Assembly (NCBI GenBank): GCA_029215795.1
Contig: JARDYH010000002.1
Coordinates: forward strand, 297,135,973-297,199,972
Length of the DNA stretch: 64,000 nt
DNA from: Anniella stebbinsi
Taxonomy: Eukaryota > Chordata > Lepidosauria > Squamata > Anniellidae
Reading direction: 5' to 3'
The notes under the pieces are model-generated. The model searched no databases and had not been told where the DNA came from. It saw only the letters and a program-made list of their open reading frames with translations. Shown one piece after another: positions 20,940 to 32,722 of this stretch. The position numbers and the translations under genes are program-made. Each line of letters begins with the position of its first letter. Positions within the stretch are counted from its first letter, which is position 1.

Positions 20940-22289
20940 GTAAGTGTCTGGGGTGTTTAAATCTTTCTCTACCCAGCTCTGTCAAGCCCATTGTGGTGGG
21001 CTTTGTGAGATCCTAGACGTGCCGATTTGCCATTTGTCAGCCTGCTCTTTTAAGTTTTCTGTAGTTTTTAGGTACCCTGCTTGGCTCAGCTAAAGCTCCT
21101 ACAAGATTTAGGCAGAAATCCTGTACTTACCTGGGAGTAGGTCCCATTGAACTTGGCAGGGCTGACTTCTAAGCAGACCTGCATAAGACTGCGCTGTTAG
21201 ACTGCAGAAGATCCGATTTTATTGGTTAAGCCGGGTTTTAGCAAGTTGGGAGGGAAACTTTCCAATAATCGCCTCTTTACTGATTTAATGAGAACGGAAG
21301 TGGGCATCTTCATGTATAAGACGGATGGTTGCCTCTTTTCTTTTCTAAATTGTGACTCTCAAAAATGATTTGTATCTCCAACCTTGGCTGTTTTGACAGT
21401 AGGTGTGTGTGTGTGTGGGGGAGCACACACACATGCACATGCATGCCTATGTGTTCTTATAAGAAAGAAAGGAAAAGAGGAAGCAAAGATGGTGATAACT
21501 TGCTTTGGCTGCTGCAATGACATTTTTGTAGATGGAGAGAAAAATGGTGGGGGGGGGCTGTCGATTTGTAACATTATTGTAACAAATAATGATAAGCACA
21601 GTCTTTTAGCAGAGGCTGAAGTGCTAAGCATTCATGTCAATTGCTAGGAGGTCTTCCCTCTCATCTGGCTGTTCATTGTTGTACTTAAAATCACAGCACA
21701 GCCTTTGAAAACGGAGAGCCAGTCTTTTACCCACTGTTGCTGTTCTCAGAGTATGAAGGGGAAGTGTATGTGGTCAGGACAAGAGGAAATAAATCTTTTA
21801 GTCTAAGTTAATAATCCCTGTGGTTGTTTTGGAAGATTAGGTCTTCACGATAGTTTAAAAAAAAATGCACACTTTTCTGGGAATCCCCGAGGAAAAGGAT
21901 CCTTGGAGCAAAAGCTCCGTTGCCTTCCCAAACCCTTTGGCTGGAGGAACTGGCTGTGCAGTGGGGAGGGGGGGAGAAGAAGGAGGAGGGGTGGGAAGAA
22001 CTTGGCTTTATCCTTCATTATTGGGACATTCATTTGTTAGGAATGTGGTTGGAAGTACTTGATTTTGAGGGGGGGGGGGAAGCTGGCTTTCCCCTTAGGG
22101 AAGCTCGGTTTTTTAGGGACTTTTTGATTCTCCTTCAGAAAAAAAACACAAGAGTAAATCTTTCCCTCTCCCTTTGCTTGCCATGTCCAATAATTATTGC
22201 TCTTTAGAAGTCCTCTTGGGTTGGCATCTCTGGTCTGCACAGCCTCAAAGGGGCTGACGGGGTCTCTTTTGCTCTCTCTTTGAATGCAG
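20940..22289 (+). other. GFRA1: GFRA1 intron between coding exons 1 and 2
   Basis: A 1,350 bp GT-AG intron. It holds one squamate-type short repeat (21,105-21,200: gggagtaggtcccattgaac) and a GT/CA alternating stretch (21,404-21,445). The acceptor is ctctctctttgaatgcag at 22,289. No other feature seen. Confidence 0.85.
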
Positions 22290-22592
22290 AAGTACTCTTG
22301 TCCGCGGAGGTGAGTGGAGTGCTTGGAGGGGACCGCCTGGATTGCGTGAAAGCCAGCGACCAGTGTCTCAGGGAACAGAGCTGCAGCACTAAATACAGGA
22401 CACTGAGGCAGTGTGTAGCCGGCAAAGAGAGCAACTTCAGTCGGACGACAGGCCTGGAGGCAAAGGACGAGTGCAAAAGTGCCATGGAGGCTCTCAAGCA
22501 GAAATCTCTTTACAATTGCCGCTGCAAGAGAGGCATGAAGAAGGAGAAGAACTGCCTGCGTATTTACTGGAGCATGTACCAAAGCTTACAGG
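22290..22592 (+). CDS. GFRA1: GFRA1 coding exon 2: end of signal peptide and cysteine-rich domain 1
   Basis: 303 nt in phase 1 at both ends, completing residues 14-114. After LLSAEVSG it encodes domain 1 with eight cysteines (C32, C39, C45, C55, C75, C90, C92, C102). The order and spacing match mammalian GFRA1, including blocks DRLDCVKASDQCL, CSTKYRTLRQCVAGKE and LYNCRCKRGMKKEKNCL. An N-glycosylation sequon NFS sits at residue 62, as in mammals. GFRA2 is excluded because it differs in these blocks. Relative to the human protein there is a three-residue insertion (VLG, residues 24-26) just before GDRLDC. Acceptor tgaatgcag at 22,289; donor cagg|gtacgt at 22,593. The domain packs against the other GFRA1 domains outside the main GDNF site. 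Confidence 0.96.
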
Positions 22593-24444
22593 GTACGTTG
22601 CAAAGCACAGAACCCTTTCATGTCCGCCCACCCACTCTGTATTAGCACAGGATTTCCTTTGCCCCTCAGATCCCCCCCTGAGCAGTTCTAATAATTCTCA
22701 TTGTGTTCTTTTTTCGCAAACTAACGACCTTTCTTGCCACCCAGCCAGAGCAGCTGTTGCTGCTCCAGTCGCCTGCTGTTGGGAAATGCAGAATAAAAGA
22801 TTTCCTCCAGGGGGACTCAGCTGACCTTTGTAAACTGAAGTCAAAAGATTAGGGTATTAGCAAGTGCAAAATCTACAAGACAACCCATTAGGTACTTCTT
22901 TTCCCTATCCCCTCTTCTTAAGAAGGATTACAAACATTTGCTAATGAGAACTAACTTTACACGATCACAGGGAGTCACTCCACACTCACTGTGTCAAACT
23001 GGAATTAGTTGTTTCCTACCAGAACTGAAATGTTATCCTGGGTCTGTGTTTAAAAGCAGTGTCCTTTCCACATGTGTGTGTTATCCATATGTATGTGTAG
23101 GGTTATAAGATACCTTGGAAAAGTTACTTTGTACTTTACATAACATTTTTGGACTAGATAAGGATGGTATTATTCAAAGCAATGAATTTAACAAAATGTC
23201 CACTGATCCCTGAAGCAATAGGACAGTATTGGAATCAGACTGTTGGTTGATTGGGAATTTAAGACCCAGTCCTGTTGTCCTTGTGATCTTGATTTACTTT
23301 ATAATATTATCTACTCTGATACTTCCACACCTGCCATGCTTAATTGAAATCAATACTTTAGTCAATGACAACGCTGAATCGTTTAATTACTTTGGATTTA
23401 TTGGCTGTAGCTTTCACACTAAATTATACTTTACTGGGTAGTCCCCACTATATATTACGTTGGCTGAATTCGGACGACACAATAAGCAACTGGGGTGGGG
23501 GAAACAATCGTCAGTTGTATTGACTATCGTGTCGTCGTCTGAATGCTGCCATAGTCAACTCAGTGCTGATCCTAATCCACACCATGGTTGATTGCTTATT
23601 ACCATGTTGTGTGGGGAGTACCCCCTAGATAAACAACTGTAAAGTTGTTTAGTACCCCACCATTGACTATTGTGTTAACCGAATTCAGCCATTGTCTCAC
23701 TTTTAAAATAGAGTAGTTACTTTTACAGCATAATTATATACACATCTACTCAGAAGTAAGTCCTGCTGAATTCAATGGGACTTACTCCAGGTAAGTGTAT
23801 GTGGCACTGCAGCTTTAAATCCAGTTTTTCATCTGCCCAAGTAAGGAGTTATTCTAGCTAATTACAGAATAAGTAATAACTGTGGATAAATATGGAGAAT
23901 TCTTCCATAAGTTTCATCCTTCATTGCTCTTGAAGCCAGGACTACCACAGAATAGTTTCACATGTTCCTTTCCATTTCATGTTAGAGGAGGAGTTATTGA
24001 CAAGGTACGTGTCTCTCAAAGCTTCCGTAACGGTGATACTATAAAAGAAAGCTGATTTTGATGCCATCTGTTTTAACACAAATAGTGTCAGCATAGAAAT
24101 GTTTAAAAAGCCCCTCTCATTATTCTAATGATGGGATGACCAACCTTCACGGTGTTGAGCATTTGAAGTTTGTATCCCCCTCTCATGACAGCCATGATAG
24201 AATCTATGGTAGAATCCATGCTGAAACCATGTTAGAATCCATTTTCCAAAGGTAAAGGGTTCATGAAGATGGGGACAGCTTTCAGGTTTTGGAGAGAGGG
24301 CCTGGGGAGGAGTCTGTAGTCAAGTTTGGGGGGGGGAATGAAGTAGTTGGTTGGATTGGTATGTTTGTTGAAGGGAATGGGTCAGAGCTCCTAGCTGTAT
24401 GGAGGTTCCACAATCACGAAAAAAAACCTTTTTATTGTTTTTAG
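22593..24444 (+). other. GFRA1: GFRA1 intron between coding exons 2 and 3
   Basis: A 1,852 bp GT-AG intron. It contains the small inverted-terminus element at 23,461-23,691 and one squamate-type short repeat at 23,735-23,815. The acceptor is tttttattgtttttag at 24,444. Confidence 0.85.
23461..23691. mobile_element. Small 'attcggacgacac' inverted-terminus element
   Basis: The left end tggctgaattcggacgacac mirrors the right end accgaattcagcca, and the interior has further inverted pairs (gattgcttatt, caatagtcaat type). It shares termini with 13,537-15,056. At 231 bp it is non-coding. No convincing target duplication. It is probably a non-autonomous DNA transposon. Confidence 0.65.
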
Positions 24445-24528
24445 GAAATGACTTGCTTGAAGAGTCACCTTATGAACCAGTTAACAGCAGGTTATCGGAC
24501 ATATTCAGGCTAGCACCAATTGTATCAG
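24445..24528 (+). CDS. GFRA1: GFRA1 coding exon 3: linker between domain 1 and domain 2
   Basis: 84 nt, phase 1 at both ends, residues 115-142. The protein reads GNDLLEESPYEPVNSRLSDI and continues FRLAPIVS. This is the conserved linker of GFRA1 (EDSPYEPVNSRLSDIF in mammals). Acceptor tttttag|gaaatg; donor tcag|gtaaatg at 24,529. In mammals the next exons are a 15 nt alternative microexon (DVFQQ) and then the large domain 2 exon. Neither is confidently present in the remaining 39 kb, so the gene continues beyond the window. Confidence 0.95.
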
Positions 24529-24784
24529 GTAAATGGATTTATGATTCTAATACTGAACTGTGGGCTACTAGCTAATCCTTTCAAAATGGTTGATGAAGAT
24601 GTGGAATAATGCATTACCTTCTATTAAAAATGCAACACCACTGGGTCTGTAGTTAGAAAGTAAAAGCTATAGTCAGGATACCAAAGGAAACACTTTGTGT
24701 GTCTACTGTACCATGAATTCTACTTTGTTTATTGATTTGATGTATATCCCACACCCATAAATAGCTTTCAAGGTGTACTTTCAT

Positions 24785-24975
24785 GTTAGATGCAATCCTA
24801 TACCAGTTAATCAGAAGCAAGTTCAATTGTGTATAATGTGGCTTATTGTCAGAAAGTGTATTTAAGATTGTACCCCAAGACAGCCGTCCTAAATGCCCTT
24901 ACAAGGAAGTAAACTCCATTGGACATAGTGAGATGTTTTTCTGAGTAGAAATGCATAGGATTGCATCATAAATGT
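24785..24975. repeat. Two adjacent squamate-type short repeats
   Basis: gatgcaatcctataccag then agaagcaagttcaattg, followed by aaggaagtaaactccattgg and ttctgagtagaaatgcatag. These are two diverged copies, or one palindromic copy, of the widespread short repeat. Confidence 0.6.
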
Positions 24976-25639
24976 ATTGGTGTGAACTTAATTTTGTTCT
25001 ATAAATTCTTGACCCTTTAATCCAGACTGGGTGTAGATTGCATGTGCCTATTTATCACATGATGATTGCAACATCAAGTGATCACTTTGCTTATGTAAAA
25101 CAGCCAACACTGACCAAACACAACAGAATGAGTAATCTTAACCGATGACATCAACACAAATACAGTGCTTTTCTGTGAAGACAGGACATACATTCATCTC
25201 TGACTCATCAGGTGCTACAGCATCCAGTGATGCTGTATGTGTGTCAATAAGTCTTGTGTCATTGGTAGTTATGGGAAATTGTCATCTGTCTTTTGTTTAG
25301 CTTAAGTAGCTATTGTTGGAGGGCATTTAGATAACAAATGGAGTGCACTGTAATACCAATCTTGGGAAAAAAAATGCTTCCTGGAATATTCGGTTACTTT
25401 GTGTATTTAGTTCCTGGGGAAAATATAAGTGTGTATATGGGCTGGGGGGTGGTGGGAAGCTAAATACACCTGTAGGTGGCAATCTAATTCTCTGTCTTCA
25501 GAATGAACAATGCAGCACCTGGTTGTTAACACAGTCTGTGCGGATTACCTCACTTTGACACTAAGGCAAATGCAATTCTGTGTCATTTTTAAGAGAGGAA
25601 GGAATTGGTGTCTCTTGCAAATTAAAAAGAATGTTCCTG

Positions 25640-25735
25640 ATCACTGTTCAATGCTATGCATGCCTGTTCAGAAGTAAATCCCTTTGAGTTCAGTTGAGCT
25701 TACTCCCAAGTAAATAAATATAGGGTTACAGCCAT
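25640..25735. repeat. Squamate-type short repeat
   Basis: caatgctatgcatgcctgtt, cagaagtaaatccctttgag and agcttactcccaagtaaat occur in the usual order, ending in agggttacagcc. Confidence 0.65.
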
Positions 25736-26399
25736 TAGTTTGCTGTTCATTCAGTTGTTTTCCTTTCAAAAGCCTCTCCTTGTATTATTATAACCCTGAG
25801 CAAGTCTTGTGCTTCTTCTTGCTCAGAATCGGATTGGATATACTGCCTGTGCTTCCAAATTTAAATTGCATTTCTTGAGGATCAAAAATATTTACTGATG
25901 CCATATATTTTAAGCATCACTAGACTTATGCTCTAAGGTTAAATTCAACACCGGAATTCAGTTGCATATACAAAATATCACATTTCTGTTGAGAATTGGT
26001 GACATAGTACCTAATATATCACCCACTATCACATTTGCATGTTTGCACTTACTGCTCAATTCCTTGGTGAAGACAGCATCATCTTTGGCCTGACTGTACA
26101 CAAAAAAGCCTGAAACACCAAAGTAACAGAGTGCCAGGATAAATGGTCTAGAGAGGAAATTGTTTCTTGAAGTCTTTCCAAATAAGTAATATGTGACGAT
26201 TTCATCTGAACAGGCCAATACAAACTTTGCAAAGTGAGCTCTTAATGTTCCTTTAAATCAGTTTAGGATCAATTTTTATCTGCCTTTTAGAACTAATTTG
26301 ATGTGAGTGTACACTACTTTTCTGCCTTTGTTCTGATTTTCTTTCTTTTTGAAGTACTTTTCTTTTGATGAGATGGGATGGGTGGGTGCATTTTTGTTT

Positions 26400-26545
26400 A
26401 AGTCATTCTTCTCCAATCCGTTGTCATCTAGATGTGTTGGACTACAACTCAGCCATTAGGCTTATGGGCTTGTTGGTTGGGGATAATGGGGGATATAGTC
26501 TGCCCATCAAGGAGGGCACTAGGTTGAGGAAGGCTGATTCTGTAA
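26400..26545. mobile_element. Palindromic MITE family D, diverged copy
   Basis: tctagatgtgttggactaca at the left mirrors agtctgcccatcaaggaggg and ttgaggaaggctg at the right. It belongs to the same family as 26,700-26,972, 27,897-28,024, 31,388-31,770 and 53,522-53,596. Confidence 0.6.
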
Positions 26546-26699
26546 CTGTTTGCAGCTGTGACTGCAACTGATAGCTATGATGTTCTTATGAAACTGGATC
26601 TGTTCTGTATTCTTCTGTCTGGTGTTCCCATGCATTGCATTAGAAGGTACAGATATGCAAGATTAGTTTTGATCAGAAATACACAATCTTATACTATAA

Positions 26700-26972
26700 C
26701 AGCCTTTCCCAACCTAATGTCCCCCAGATGTTTTGGGCTCCCTCTACAAGGATTCGCTTTTGCGCCCGGTTTGGCGATTATGCGCATTATCGCAGACGTG
26801 CATTTACTCCTAATCCCTCTGCACGGGAGGCGGCGAGAGGCGGCGAAGCGCATTAATAGATGTCCAAAAAGCGCTTTACAAGAAGTTAATGCTTCAACCC
26901 CCATCAGCCTCAACCAGCATGGCCAGTGGCCAGGAATCCTGGGAATTATGGTCCCAAACATCTGGAGGGCAC
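26700..26972. mobile_element. Palindromic MITE family D split by a GC-rich insertion
   Basis: The left arm (tttcccaacct...cccccagatgttttgggct) and right arm (cccatcagcctcaaccagc ... tcccaaacatctggaggg) are separated by about 140 bp at roughly 26,739-26,893 that are absent from other copies. The insert is CpG-rich (cgcttttgcgcccggtttg, aggcggcgaagcgc) and unlike its AT-rich surroundings. Confidence 0.6.
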
Positions 26973-26973
26973 C

Positions 26974-27012
26974 GTATTATTATTATTATTATTATCATCA
27001 TCATCATCATCA
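26974..27012. repeat. (TAT)n/(CAT)n microsatellite
   Basis: A run of TAT units changes to TCA units. It directly follows the MITE terminus. Confidence 0.95.
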
Positions 27013-27896
27013 ATATTTATGTACTGCTCAGTTATCTAACACAGATAAGGCTGGGCTATATGGTGATGACGGAAATATTTGAATGTGTTTGGAAGTATTG
27101 AACAGTAGCAAATACCTCTTAATTATATCTTTACTCTGTTAATTTACTGAATGATTGTGTAGTCCACTATTTTCAGCTCTCTGCCAGGATTCCAGAATTT
27201 ATATTCTGTTCTCAGATTTTGTTTTTTGCTGATTGGATTAGCAAACTTGCTTAAGGCAGGGTTTATATCTGTTCTTCTGCCAAACCTTGTCAGTGTTTAC
27301 TTTAGATATAAAGCGTACTTAAGACAATGTTCTTCCTTGTCGGGGAATAACTGAGGTCAGATGTTGGTCCTCGTATAAGACTGCAGTTTTGAGTGCCTTC
27401 TGTGTATCTTTTCCTCACTATGCTCAGAGCAAGCTTCTTAATAATGTATTAGATGCAATTTGGGAAATCTCCATAACTGTCTTTAGGAATGATTGTGGAA
27501 TGAACAGTGGACTAATGAAAATGAATTGTTCTCCCTTCTTTAGCATATGTTTCTTCGATAAATGTAAGGCTATATTTTTCCAGTGTCAAGTAACAGATGA
27601 ACTTGGCAGTTTTCACACTCGCATATACGTTTTTCTTTTTCATGCAAGCTTAATGCTGTTGCAGTTAAAAAGCCATCTTGTGCTGAGCAAGTGGGATACA
27701 ATCATACAGCTCCTGCCTTTAAAAATGCTTTGCTGTTCTGTTTGAGGGAGGATATAGAATTGCTTCCAAAAATTTGTCTAACTTAAGTTCTATTCATTTC
27801 AATGGATCTGCTCTAAGTAGAATTAACACTGGCTACAGCCCATTGTATGTGAAAGGTGGGACCATGCAGAGTTCCTTTGTGCAAGGGAACATCAGT

Positions 27897-28024
27897 GTCT
27901 GGTGCCCTCCAGATGTTCTGGACAATAACTCTCAACATCCCTGTCCATTGGTCCTGCTGGCTGAGATAGGACCAATGGGTGTTGAAGTCCAAAATATCTG
28001 GAGGGACACCAGGTTGGGGAAGTC
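27897..28024. mobile_element. Palindromic MITE family D, compact copy
   Basis: tctggtgccctccagatgtt at the left and aaatatctggagggacacca plus ggttggggaag at the right form an inverted repeat around a centre near 27,960. It is the cleanest family D copy here, about 128 bp, non-coding. Confidence 0.75.
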
Positions 28025-28084
28025 TGGTGTAGAGGCTTTAATTGAATGCTAAGCTGGCACAGCAGCCAAAGAGGCTGTGCTAGT

Positions 28085-28540
28085 GCAGAGGTGGAACTAT
28101 GTGCCAGGCAGATTGTCTGTGCTCTACCACTGAACTACATGCTGGCCCTGCAGAAGGTCCCAGATTCAATCCTTAGCACCTTCACATAGGGTTGGGAAAA
28201 GACCCTTGTCTGACATTTTGGAGCATTGCTGCCCGAAGAGACCACTGATTTTGAGTGTCATGAAGGGGCAGCAAATTGATAGTCATTAAATTTATTACTA
28301 TTCTATTTTACTGCTAGGTAGGGGGGAGGGGCATTTTCTGCCTCTGGTGCCAAATAACCTAATGGGCCTTAGGTACTATATGCCTTGACTTAGAAGGGGA
28401 GGTGCCATTTGTTGCTCTGCCTTAAGCAGCAGAATGTCTTGGGGCAGACTGCCTTGGAGAGTTGCTGCCTGTCAGTGTAGACAACTGAGGTAGATAAACC
28501 AATAGTCTGATTTGATATATGGCAGGTTCCTGTCTTCCTA
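28085..28540 (+). mobile_element. tRNA-derived SINE with internal insertion
   Basis: gctctaccactgaactacat and gcagaaggtcccagattc-aatcc give a tRNA-like promoter, with the box B position at ggtcccagattcaatcc near 28,156. The distal part gtgtagacaactgaggtaga and ccaatagtctgatttgatat is the usual 3' body. The middle (about 28,240-28,440) looks like inserted or diverged sequence. The family is frequent in squamates to my knowledge. Confidence 0.65.
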
Positions 28541-29817
28541 TTATTTCTGAGACTCTAGAGTCAAGTCCTATTTACCCGTGGTAAGTTCTTTCTTTGTTTA
28601 TGTTGAAACTCTTTCAAATATAGAATGCCCTATTTTCACATTTTAATAGTCATATTACATTGTGAAAGGAGATGGAGGGTATATCTAGGTAGTGTAGAGA
28701 AGTGGCCTCATTTTATTCACTTTTATTCTATATGTTTATTCCACTCGTAGCTTTTTTCTCCATTTACCTGGCACATAATGCTTGCAGTTAAGTCCGTTTT
28801 TGAGACGAGGCATGTCCTATATATTTCCATCATCCCATGTTCAAACCATGTGTCCTCTGAACTATGCATTTGCAAACTTTGCAAACGAGACCCTAGAGCT
28901 GTTAATTCCTATCTTCAGAATATGGATACGCGGCGAAAGGTACTGTGATGTCAGGTGCTGAAGTGGTTTTCTTGTAAGTGCCTCGGATTGGATATACATT
29001 TCCCCTCTTTTTACCAAGAAACCAAGTGTTAAATGTTCTCATTTGTGGACTTGCAATGGAGCCGCTTCCCTGTGCTGTGATCTCATAGTATTGTGTGTGT
29101 GTGTGTGTGTTTGTGTTTGCATGAGCCTTGCAAATTGTGTTGGTCTTTCCCAACTGGTCATCCTTGGGCCAGGAGGAAAGCTACAATGGGGTAGGAAATA
29201 GCAACGTGAGTTGGCCCTCTCATGTATTTGCTTCCTGCACACGTGCTCCCCAGTAGCGAATAGCACCTGGGGAAAAGGGGCTCCAAACTGCTGTGAATAT
29301 GAGAGATATGGGCCTTCAAGTTGACCTTTCCCTCCACTTGGTTCCATCCTGATGCATTAGTCTCCAAATTCACTGCCAACAGTTCAGCAATCCTGGTGAA
29401 AGTTCCCATAAATGCATATTAAGTGTATTGAAATAAGTAATGTCAGTAAGACATTTCCAGGTAGGCTCCCACTTAAGCATGGGCATGCTGAATTGCTTAT
29501 TCAACACAAACTGCACTTGCATGTAAGTTCTGCTGCCAGTTGGTATGTCGGCTAGTTTTGCTTGATCTCAGTTGAGTGTTGGTACGAACATGGGCAAAGG
29601 GACACGTGACACGTGACCCACTCTTTCACCTCTGCTAGAGTTTGTGCCACATAAATGAGCCACCTGTTTATAGGCATTAACTGCTTGCTACAGCAGTTTA
29701 TGGCAATTTGGCTCTAGCCATATGAATAATACCTGTGAGATATGAGGGGATTGTGTGCTCTCCAAAATATTTTTATTCCTGTCTTATGAATGTTGCATAG
29801 CAGCTGACAGAGTCTCT
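28541..29817. other. Gene-free stretch with (GT)n
   Basis: No exon. It contains a (GT)n run at 29,091-29,119. Open frames on the minus strand here read through the dinucleotide repeat and show no domain. Confidence 0.5.
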
Positions 29818-29971
29818 GAGCCTATCTACACCAAGCAAGATACAACACTTTGAAAGCGTTTTGATAACTGTATATGGAGTGTGTCCTGGGCCCCAACAGT
29901 AGTCACTACTGTTATAAACCATTTTAAACCGTTTTAAACCGTTTTAAAGCAGTAGTGTAGATAGGCTCTCT
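29818..29971. mobile_element. Inverted-terminus MITE family E
   Basis: The left end gagcctatctaca mirrors the right end tgtagataggctc exactly over 13 bp. Subterminal aacagtagtcactactgtt is palindromic, and three aaaccgttt/aaaccattt units follow. About 154 bp, non-coding. No certain target duplication. Confidence 0.75.
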
Positions 29972-31387
29972 GTTTTGCTTGGGAAAAGGAACTTCTGTGG
30001 ACGGGGGCAAACATGTTCTGTGTATCATAAGCAAAGTCGGATTAGGTGCGAAATTTAAAAGGTTCATTCCAAGGGCACATATAACTGCACCCTTCTATGG
30101 ATCAGTGTCAGTGTCCAGCGGATTGGCAATGGGATGCATCCATCACAGATACAGGACTGGGTTGTAGAACCAGCTGTGAATTAAAAATAAAGATATATAC
30201 CTCAACTTTTATGTTGATTTTATGTGTTTATGTACTTATGTGTTTATGTACGTAGTTGTGATTGAACTGGAGTACGGTGTGAAAATACTTGGTGATAGTT
30301 TGGAAGGTAGGCGTCTGAGTTGGCAGGCAGATGTACGTCCGTTTTTCATAGTCATGAAATCATTCCAGGGATTATAATGCCATTGAATTGGCTCACAAGC
30401 AAAACACAGCTTTTAATAGTAGCATTATTGTGGCATTATAGGCTCTTCTAAAAATGAGAATAAAAACAATTCAGGCAATGGAACTTTTTTATTTTTTATT
30501 GAAGCATAAAATTTCACAGTTGTTTCAATAGCAGCGTATGCATCATTTATATTTTTGATTTGTATTGTGAATGTGTGACAAGTAAAACTGTAATTCTATT
30601 GATGATAGTGGGTCATGATACCAGCTAATGTTTTATTAAGCATTAATTAAAGGGTTCTAGAATTTGCATTTGATTTGTACACCAGTGAGTGAACTGATGT
30701 CGTATACATTTACCATTCATATAATATCTTGGTGCTTTTTAAAGTTTAAATAGCATGTTACCCTGGCAATATAGATGCACCACCTTCACACTCAGAGATT
30801 TGTATACCCGTAAGTGTGGCCCAGAAGGGAAAATTGTGGCAGATGTAGCTTTTTCCAGAAATGTAGCTCTATGAGAGGAAGAACATACCTGGTTACATTA
30901 TCTCTTCTGGAACTATTGCAGGTACAGAAGCCCTCTAAGGAATAGACCCATAAATCCCTAAGGAGACTAGGATGCTTAAAAGTTTGTGGTGAAAGCCAAA
31001 GTCACAAGCTGATTTGAACTAACCAGTCACCAACAGAGAAAGACCATCCCTAATCCTGCTTAGTGGAGTAAGGGTAATTGCGATGGTGGGTGGTAGTAGT
31101 GCCACCAAATTTTGCTTGGTTTCCACCCTCCACCCTACTATGGCGGTGACATCTTTGCTTTTGGAGAGGCACAGCTGAAGATAATGGGCAAGACAAAGAA
31201 CACCTAAGCCATGCCTCTGTCCTTCAGAGATAAAGCTCTGAAAATGGTCTGTAGTGGTGGATGTAGGGCTTATAGTTAAGTGCTAATTGCCCTTGTGATT
31301 GGTATATAAATCAGCAGCATGCCTGTGTAACCAGGTTAGGAGGCAAATGCTGAAGGTACTCCAGGGTTAGCAACTTCTATATCACCC
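29972..31387. other. Gene-free AT-rich intronic stretch
   Basis: No exon, RNA gene or clear repeat boundary seen. Confidence 0.45.
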
Positions 31388-31770
31388 TGGTGCCCTCCAA
31401 ATGTTTTGGACTTTAACTTCCTCAGTCCCAGCCAACATGGCCAATGGTCAGGCAGAAATGCTGGAAGCTGTAATCCAAAATAGAAAACTAGCCAAAAAAG
31501 GAACAGCCACACGGAGCTTGTTTTGGCCTTTCCTGCCAGAACACCAATAAGAACTTGGAAACTAAGAAGTGGTACCTGAGTTTTGCTCTCTTCTTCTCTC
31601 CTCCCTCTCCCAATTCCTTTTCTATTTGTGTTGTGTCTTTTAGATTGTCTCATTAGTAATTCTGTAAATCGCTTTGGGAGCGTTTTTTTGGCTGAAGAGC
31701 GGGGTAAAAACATTGTAAAAAAATAAATAAAACAAAACATCAGGGGGGTATAAGGTTGGGGAAGTCTGCT
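31388..31770. mobile_element. Palindromic MITE family D interrupted by a LINE 3' tail
   Basis: The left arm (ggtgccctccaaatgttttg ... gctgtaatccaaaa) and the right remnant (ataaggttggggaagtctg) are separated by about 245 bp that end in a LINE-like 3' terminus and A-rich tail (31,485-31,738). The LINE therefore inserted into an existing MITE. Confidence 0.65.
31485..31738 (+). mobile_element. LINE 3'-end insertion
   Basis: ctgtaaatcgctttgggagc then gaagagcggggtaaaaac and an A-rich tail (aaaaaaataaataaaacaaa) form a typical non-LTR 3' terminus. It carries no coding part because of 5' truncation. Confidence 0.55.
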
Positions 31771-32008
31771 GTATACTAACCCCAGTGGACTCCAACAATT
31801 GTTCTGACACGCAGCTAACAACACATTGCTTAACAGTGTAGTGAAACAGGGAAACCTGAGTTACAAGATGGTTCATGGGATGGAGTGTAGATTGCTCCAT
31901 TGCTGTGTGACAATTAGGAGCTGAACTTAAATATGAGTTTAATAATGGAATGGATGTTTGTATTGCAACTTCACATTTAGAATAGTACTGCCTGTCTTAT
32001 AGCAGGAG

Positions 32009-32722
32009 TTGAAACGGAAAGGACGACGACTGGAGCGCAGATGGCGGAAAACTCGACTTATATCTGATAAGACACGACATAGAGAACACCTTCATTCCTA
32101 TGGGGTGGCAATACGTGCAGCGAAGAAAGCTTTCTTCTCTGCACGCATTGCGTCTGCGAATTCACATCCAGCAGAACTGTTCAGGGTGGTGAGGGGTCTA
32201 ACCCGGGCACCTTCCCCCCTGAACCCGATCTTAGAGCCTTCGGTAGTTCGCTGTGATGCCTTTAACGATCATTTCACAGATAAAATCTCTCGGATAAGAG
32301 CCGACTTAGATGCCGTCATTATAGCAGAGGTTGACAATGGAGTGTCCAGCAACTCCGTGAGTAGAATTACACTGGATCAGTTTCAGTTGGTGAGTACTGA
32401 GGACGTGGACAAGCTGCTTGGACGAGTGAGGAGGATGACTTGTCCTCTCGATCCCTGTCCTTCTTGGCTGGTTGCCCAGGGAGGAGATGTAATTAGATTA
32501 CAATTACAACATATTATTAATACATCTCTCAGGGAGGGAAGTTTTCCATCTTGTTTAAAAGAAGCGGTAGTACGGCCGCTTCTAAAAAAGCCCTCCCTGG
32601 ATCCCCTGGACCTTAATAATTACAGACCAGTATCGAATCTTCCATTTCTGGGCAAGGTGATTGAGAGGGCAGGGCAGTTGCCTTCCAACTCCAAGCAGTT
32701 TTGGATGATACAGATTTTCTAG
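32009..32722 (+). pseudogene. L2/CR1-type LINE ORF2 remnant, N-terminal part of reverse transcriptase
   Basis: A 237-codon open frame with a basic start (KRKGRRLERRWRKTR), a linker (DAFNDHFTDKISRIR) and the entry to the reverse-transcriptase domain (SCLKEAVVRPLLKKP, then LNNYRPVSNLPFLGKVIER). The endonuclease domain that should precede it is absent, so the copy is 5' truncated near 32,005. The frame is lost just after VIERA, and the rest continues in another frame from about 32,701. In an active element this enzyme performs target-primed reverse transcription. Here it is dead. Placement in L2 versus a neighbouring Jockey-group clade is from motif resemblance only. Confidence 0.85.

Noticed and set aside
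20834..21016. Longer GFRA1 start at a GTG upstream of 20,900 and read-through into the intron
   Set aside because: GTG is not a credible vertebrate start here, and the frame runs through a consensus donor at 20,940.
24930..24945. atgtttttctga|gtagaa as the DVFQQ microexon
   Set aside because: It lacks a polypyrimidine tract and lies inside a squamate-type short repeat containing ttctgagtag.
28085..28200. Functional tRNA gene
   Set aside because: tRNA-like promoter blocks are present, but no cloverleaf can be drawn and the downstream body is that of a SINE.
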